64,000 nucleotides of DNA from positions 186,001-250,000 of the forward strand of contig NZ_CAKLBP010000007.1 of NCBI RefSeq assembly GCF_920984665.1. The letters are read 5' to 3'. Position numbers and translations under genes: made by a program. This stretch comes from Pedobacter sp. Leaf170 (GTDB lineage Bacteria; Bacteroidota; Bacteroidia; Sphingobacteriales; Sphingobacteriaceae). Each line of letters begins with the position of its first letter. Position 1 is the first letter of the stretch. A model generated the notes under the pieces. It searched no databases, was not told the origin of the DNA, and worked only from the letters and a program-made list of their open reading frames with translations. Below, in pieces: positions 62,438 to 64,000 of the stretch.

Positions 62438-63333
62438 GAACGTGGATGAAAGTGAGTAATCACTTCTTTTAAATAATTTCTGTCAATATGCGTGTAAATT
62501 TCAGTTGTGGTTATACTGGAATGACCAAGCATTTCTTGTACAGCTCTTAAATCTGCACCACCTTCTATTAAATGTGTAGCAAAAGAATGGCGCAAAGTGT
62601 GCGGGCTAATCGTTTTCTTTAAACCAATTGCCGCCGCTAAACCTTTAATTAGCGTGAATATTGTAGTTCGAGATAATTTCGCCCCAAACCGATTTAAAAA
62701 AACGAAATCTTCATTGCCTTTTTTAATCGCTTGATGATTTCTAACCTGATTAAGGTAAATATCTATCAATTTTAACGCAACACCTCCAATTGGTATCAAT
62801 CTTTCCTTGTTCCCTTTACCAATCACTTTAATAAATTCTATTTGTGGATAAAGATTAGAAATTTTTAAATCTGTTAACTCAGTAACACGTAAACCACAGC
62901 CGTACAAAACCTCTATAATCGCTTTATTGCGCATACCTTCTGGTTTTGAGGCATCAATCGCGTCAATAAGTTGATTAATTTCATTAATATTTAAAGTGTC
63001 GGGTAGTTTTCTGCTCAACTTTGGCGCCTCAATAAGTGCCATTGGGTCGGTTTCAATAACTTCTTCTTGTATTAAATATGAAAAAAAAGCCTTTAAGCCA
63101 GAAATTACTCTTGCCTGTGTAGTAGCTAACATACCTAATTCATTTAACCAGGTAATAAATAATTTTACATCATCAGTTTTAACCTCCGTTATTTTTGGCT
63201 GTGTATCAAGCGATTCAAAAAATTGACTGAACTTTTCTACATCGCTTAGATATGCGCTAACTGAATGGCCCGATAAGGAGCGTTCGAGTTTTAAATAACC
63301 ATTAAATCCTTTAATATATGTTTGCCAAAGCAT
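62434..63333 (-). CDS. xerD: site-specific tyrosine recombinase XerD
   Basis: This recombinase (299 aa) resolves chromosome dimers with XerC. The catalytic residues are R149 (GLRVTEL), K173, H245 and R248 (HTLRHSFATHL), H271 and the nucleophile Y280 (TTTEIYTH). The N-terminal core-binding SAM-like domain is present. No attachment or repeat structure nearby suggests an integrative element, so this is the housekeeping enzyme. Confidence 0.95.
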   Translation of the reverse strand: MLWQTYIKGFNGYLKLERSLSGHSVSAYLSDVEKFSQFFESLDTQPKITEVKTDDVKLFITWLNELGMLATTQARVISGLKAFFSYLIQEEVIETDPMALIEAPKLSRKLPDTLNINEINQLIDAIDASKPEGMRNKAIIEVLYGCGLRVTELTDLKISNLYPQIEFIKVIGKGNKERLIPIGGVALKLIDIYLNQVRNHQAIKKGNEDFVFLNRFGAKLSRTTIFTLIKGLAAAIGLKKTISPHTLRHSFATHLIEGGADLRAVQEMLGHSSITTTEIYTHIDRNYLKEVITHFHPRS

Positions 63334-63393
63334 GTTTTATTTAAGATTTTTTATAACATTGCAACGTTACAATAATTAATGCGATAAAATAAA

Positions 63394-63822
63394 ATGAAAG
63401 TACAAATTATCAATGGTCCGAATCTTAATCTTTTAGGTGTAAGAGAACCTTCAATTTATGGAAATACTAGTATTGAGGATTACATTAAAGAATTAAAATC
63501 TATTTATACCATTGTAGAAATTGATTATTTTCAAAGCAATGTTGAGGGTGAAATCATCAACAAACTACACGAAGTCGGTTTTTCTTTTGATGGCATTATT
63601 TTAAACGCTGGCGGTTACACACATACATCAGTTGCCATTGCAGATGCAATTGCAGCCATTAAAACACCGGTTGTAGAAGTACACATCTCTAATATTTATG
63701 CCAGAGAACAATTTAGACATACATCTTTAACAGGAAAAAATTGTGCTGGCGTGTTAACTGGTTTTGGAATGAATGGTTATCGCCTTGCTTTAGAAAGTTT
63801 ACTAATTAAAACTGATAAATAA
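63394..63822 (+). CDS. aroQ: type II 3-dehydroquinate dehydratase
   Basis: The protein has 142 aa. It begins KVQIINGPNLNLLGVREPSI, with the catalytic Tyr22 in SIYG and loop Arg near residue 18. Further motifs are LNAGGYTHTSVAIADAI and VEVHISNIYAREQFRH (catalytic His). It performs the third shikimate step. Its TAA overlaps the ATG of the next gene (TAATG). Confidence 0.97.
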   Translation: MKVQIINGPNLNLLGVREPSIYGNTSIEDYIKELKSIYTIVEIDYFQSNVEGEIINKLHEVGFSFDGIILNAGGYTHTSVAIADAIAAIKTPVVEVHISNIYAREQFRHTSLTGKNCAGVLTGFGMNGYRLALESLLIKTDK

Positions 63823-64000
63823 TGATAAAAAACACGCTCTTGATCTCTCTGATTTTATTTTCCTTTTTTTGCTACGGACAAAACCAAAGCAAAGCGCCAA
63901 ACCCTCTTAATGAACAAACAATTGTTAGGGGAGAAGATGGTATGGTATATCCTTACAATATTTGGCAATCATTATTAAGAACCGGAAAATATTCCATCCG
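63822..64000 (+). CDS. secreted protein, 5' part only (possibly thioredoxin-like)
   Basis: The first 59 codons are present before the window ends. The signal peptide is LLISLILFSFFCYGQ. The mature start NQSKAPNPLNEQTIVRGEDG then YPYNIWQSLLRTGKYSIR resembles the N-terminal region of TlpA-like thiol-disulfide reductases of Pedobacter, as I recall, but no CxxC is yet visible. It is coupled to aroQ by TAATG. Confidence 0.6.
   Translation, partial: MIKNTLLISLILFSFFCYGQNQSKAPNPLNEQTIVRGEDGMVYPYNIWQSLLRTGKYSI

Noticed and set aside
62434..63333. Integrase of a mobile element
   Set aside because: Size, motifs and housekeeping neighbours (prmC, aroQ) fit XerD; no att sites or cargo genes.

Overview
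The window looks like chromosomal DNA of a Bacteroidota bacterium, most likely a Pedobacter-like member of the Sphingobacteriaceae. The support is low GC, no obvious Shine-Dalgarno sequences, and many Bacteroidota-type -7 promoter boxes (TAnnTTTG). It also fits the secreted-protein repertoire: DUF3857 proteins, an OmpA with TSP3 repeats, an M1 peptidase, a TolB-propeller amidohydrolase and a TonB-dependent receptor. I see no rRNA, tRNA, phage, transposase or CRISPR array, and most genes are housekeeping or metabolic.

Layout. 0-2.6 kb: the end of a response regulator gene (minus), then phytoene synthase and IPP isomerase. 2.7-6.1 kb: a small protein, a HipA-like kinase, a DUF3037 protein and an Upf1-like helicase on one strand. 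6.2-14 kb: a CheY-like regulator, topoisomerase III, an L,D-transpeptidase and a tandem pair of DUF3857/transglutaminase-like secreted proteins. 14-21.2 kb: a DEDDh exonuclease, an M1 peptidase, QueG, a GNAT-nitrilase fusion, and two GxxExxY nuclease-fold genes, each next to CCRCAGAT-type repeats. 21.2-28.3 kb: ruvB, hydroxyacyl-CoA dehydrogenase, pdxH, yqgE, purE/purK and an HI0933-family flavoprotein. 28.5-40.6 kb: a radical SAM protein, a propeller-amidohydrolase, RecQ, an MFS carrier, a LutA-like protein, a secreted Gly-rich protein and an acyltransferase. 40.7-43.9 kb: the translation cluster thrS-infC-rpmI-rplT. 44-51 kb: YegP, a serine hydrolase, then a cobalamin riboswitch with btuB and a small membrane protein, followed by a cobalamin-binding protein, a sirtuin and a DUF71 ATP-pyrophosphatase. 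51.1-53.9 kb: a glycine-zipper lipoprotein, about 0.95 kb of long palindromic repeats, and an OmpA protein. 54-64 kb: a SpoU methyltransferase, divergent galK/galM, a uridine-phosphorylase-like enzyme, YigZ, an EamA carrier, ribD, prmC, xerD, aroQ and the start of another secreted protein.

Genes that appear to work together: the vitamin B12 uptake/salvage block (riboswitch-btuB-DUF6580-like, then btuF-like-sir2-DUF71); galactose use (galK/galM around one palindrome overlapping the promoter); purine synthesis (purK-purE); isoprenoid/carotenoid supply (idi-crtB); and translation (thrS-infC-rpmI-rplT).

The least explained items are the HipA-like/DUF3037/helicase block with a dyad before its first codon, the GxxExxY genes tied to repeats, the sirtuin in the B12 block, the palindrome field at 51.8-52.4 kb, and a group of genes whose -7 box lies only 3-7 nt before the start codon, which predicts leaderless mRNAs.
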